Positions 62,201 through 64,000 of a stretch of 64,000 bases of DNA are shown one piece after another. The notes under the pieces were generated by a model. That model had not been told where the DNA came from and searched no databases. It was given only the letters and a program-made list of their open reading frames with translations. The position numbers and the translations under genes were made by a program. The stretch comes from Paramecium pentaurelia (lineage: Eukaryota; Ciliophora; Oligohymenophorea; Peniculida; Parameciidae). The DNA is taken from positions 1 to 64,000 of the forward strand of contig CAJJDO010000138.1 in NCBI GenBank assembly GCA_905183005.1. The letters run 5' to 3'. The number at the start of each line of letters is the position of its first letter. The stretch's first letter is position 1.

Positions 62201-64000
62201 CTGATGAAAAACGAATAATTACTATTGAAAATACTTTAATGAAAAGAGCTTTAGGATAATATAGAATCAAGGATGATTAGTATGTTGTAAGAGTTTCTTT
62301 ATCTATCACAAACGAAGGATAATTAGCTTAAAATTCATTTGTTGAATTGTTTTAACTTTAAGCCGATGGGTTAGCTAGTAAAGGAACATTAGATAAAGGT
62401 GTTTTATCTAAAATATCTGGAAAATAAATAGATGAATTGAATATTATTGATTTCAATATTGGATTAAATGGATAAATTTATTTATTAGATGCTAAGTTAG
62501 GAATTTTTGTTGTTTATTTTGATACTGATTGGAAATTTTCTAAAGCAATGAATTTAAATTTTGGCTAATTTTTTGCATTTGATAGAGCTATACTTAGTAA
62601 TAACTAGGAAATTTTTGTAATAAAAGGTTTTAATTTCTATGGAGTGATTAATTAAGAAGGAATTATTATTAAAATATAAGATCTTCCTTTTGCTAGTGTG
62701 TCATATCCTTAATCTATTAGATTAAGTGGAAAATATGTGTTTACAAAGAATTAAGGAAATCTTTACATATACCACTTTGATGATAATAATAGTAGTCTTA
62801 TTGATATTGTAAATTTGTCTAATGGAGCAGGAATCATAAATCCAAATAGTTAAGAAATTGTAACTGTTTCATTAACATCTTCATCTGCTTGGACCTTTAG
62901 TTTGGGATAATTAAAATTCAATGGAAATGCATAAGCAAGTACTAATTTCAAAGCTGTGACAATTTAAGCCAAATCTTAACATAACTAACTCTGTTATTCT
63001 AGACTTTATTATCTAGTAATAGCAAGTAATAGTGAGACTATTTATAAGAAGGATGATACTGAAACACCTTTCCCTAATATTTTAGATGAGAATGATGAAT
63101 AAATTAAGTTAGGAAATTTAGTATCAGGTCCTAATTTGATTTATGAAATTGTTCAACCAAAATTACCAATTGAATTAAATAAAAATCAATTTTTAAGTGT
63201 AAATGCAGAACCAGATTTAGATGTATTTGCTCAAATTGCACATTAAAGAACAATTCAAGTAAATAAATGGTTAAAGAAACCATTATATTAGGCATCATTA
63301 GTTGGCAACAATTAAGAAACCTTATTCTAAGTTTTCTAATAAGAAGATAAGAAAGTTTTAATTTAAACTTGTGAATTGGTTGATCATGTAAAATATGAGT
63401 GTAAAGATATAGGAAATTTGTAAGTTTAGGTATAATTATCTGATTAAATTTTCGATATTTGGTAAGACTCTGAAAATATAGTTCATTTCATTATATTGGA
63501 TACATCATTTATAATTAAATTCTATAAAATTACACTTTTTACAACTATTGAATATGGAAAAATTAAATTAAATGAAAATGAAGAGAAAGATGAATTAAAA
63601 GTAGTAGCATTCTAGAATCAAGGAGAATTTCTATTTGTAATATAGGAAAGTGGAGTATTATCATCATATTCTACTGAGAAGTTTACATTAATAAATTAAA
63701 TTACAGGAGAAAACTTGATTGGATTTTAAGGAGACTGGAAACCTATTAAATTATATGGAAATAGAGTGTTAAGATAAAATGTTATATTTGTTCAAAATGA
63801 AAATAATGTTGTGATTATCAATTATAGCAATTAAGAATTTATATATGGATCCAAGATGGACTACACAAAAGACAACTAATTATACATAGCTTAATCAACT
63901 AATTCATTCTTCTTTGTTAATAACCAAGAATTGAGTGAATACAATTATGAAAATATTAACTCTGTTTTCAAATAGAAGACTGTACAATTATATGGATATT
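53223..64000 (+). CDS. Giant repeat-built protein B, paralogue of A, runs off right edge
   Basis: Starts 77 bp after gene A's stop with its own signal peptide (MKQKITSSLIVFLICLLTVN). Seven introns (53302-53327, 53499-53523, 53642-53664, 57804-57832, 57948-57970, 61876-61904, 62020-62042) give an open frame of about 3533 codons to the window edge. It shows at least three units like those of gene A, opening near 53300, 57620 and 61690; the latter two carry 'LQIYPSTGEILTWN' and 'LKIYTSQGEVMQWA'. The Cys-pair motif recurs as 'CYDVEYIDNDKFIIDCQ', 'CLDFVQLSTTTFVVDCQ' and 'CQDFLQLSTTIFVVDCQ', and 'TGCSPLGEKFKL' is at about 56570. The C-terminus, and hence any membrane span, is outside the window. 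First introns sit at the same place as in gene A, just behind the signal peptide. Confidence 0.88.
57779..58020 (+). repeat. 240-bp block with two introns, nearly identical to 61851-62092
   Basis: Within gene B. It is repeated 4072 bp downstream at 61851-62092, with both introns (29 and 23 nt) identical between copies and few exon differences. It marks the beginning of successive repeat units. Confidence 0.88.
59460..60019 (+). repeat. 560-bp block nearly identical to 50756-51315
   Basis: The gene B partner of the block in gene A. Similarity stops abruptly at both ends, including just after 'FYLAFKLNG', where the two genes part company. Confidence 0.88.
61851..62092 (+). repeat. Partner of the 57779-58020 block
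   Basis: Second copy of the intron-containing unit start in gene B, at offset 4072. Intron sequences match base for base, whereas flanking exons diverge quickly. Confidence 0.88.

Noticed and set aside
1..64000. CRISPR arrays, bacterial operons, riboswitches, rRNA and tRNA genes
   Set aside because: The code, introns and gene content are ciliate nuclear; I saw no spaced repeats, no tRNA arm signatures and no rRNA sequence.
1..64000. Telomeric C4A2/C3A3-type repeats at the ends
   Set aside because: None found at either end, so the window is internal to a chromosome or contig.

Overview
The window reads as macronuclear DNA of a ciliate close to Paramecium. It is very AT-rich. In the recognisable genes TAA and TAG are read through as glutamine and only TGA stops. 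The genes are split by tiny introns, mostly 20-32 nt, GTA...TAG. Genes are packed closely on both strands: 41 bp separate one divergent pair and 34 bp one tandem pair. I translated everything with TAA/TAG = Gln. For most multi-exon genes I checked that removing the introns gives an uninterrupted frame whose length is a multiple of three. Species is not determined.

Assembly: five single N characters (3295, 6618, 23161, 25314, 42787) are each flanked by an apparently exact direct repeat of 1.1-1.8 kb. These look like overlapping contig ends laid end to end, not biological duplications. Several genes are therefore listed more than once, and the unique sequence is about 57.2 kb.

Layout: 1-491 holds the start of a VIT-domain gene leaving the left edge, behind about 1.6 kb of minus-strand sequence with scrambled frames. 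4898-5727 is a small multi-span membrane protein, with partial assembly copies. 9188-16289 is a 2334-residue cysteine-rich receptor-like protein with Myxococcus-type Cys repeats and about seven membrane spans. 16918-18528 is a WD40 protein. 20121-21167 is a cathepsin L-like protease. 22248-26216 is one DUF4419 gene present in three overlapping copies. 26615-44283 is a dense run of housekeeping genes: MPPED-type phosphoesterase, EAPP, eIF2B-delta, a TPR protein, an importin-alpha-like protein, a putative PP1 regulator with SILK and KVKF motifs, an Aurora-like kinase, a CUE/coiled-coil protein, a two-span membrane protein, a Qc-type SNARE, an RRM/SR protein, mitochondrial bL35m and mitochondrial acyl carrier protein.

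The last 19.5 kb (44490-64000) is a tandem pair of giant paralogues. The first is 2838 residues, with a signal peptide and one C-terminal membrane span. The second is more than 3533 residues and runs off the right edge. Both are built from roughly 4.2-4.4 kb units. Units open with a conserved 'IYPST.EI..W' motif, nearly all introns cluster at unit starts, and two blocks are almost identical in DNA between units, pointing to recent exchange. I found no assigned function for them, and they are the best candidates here for something undescribed.
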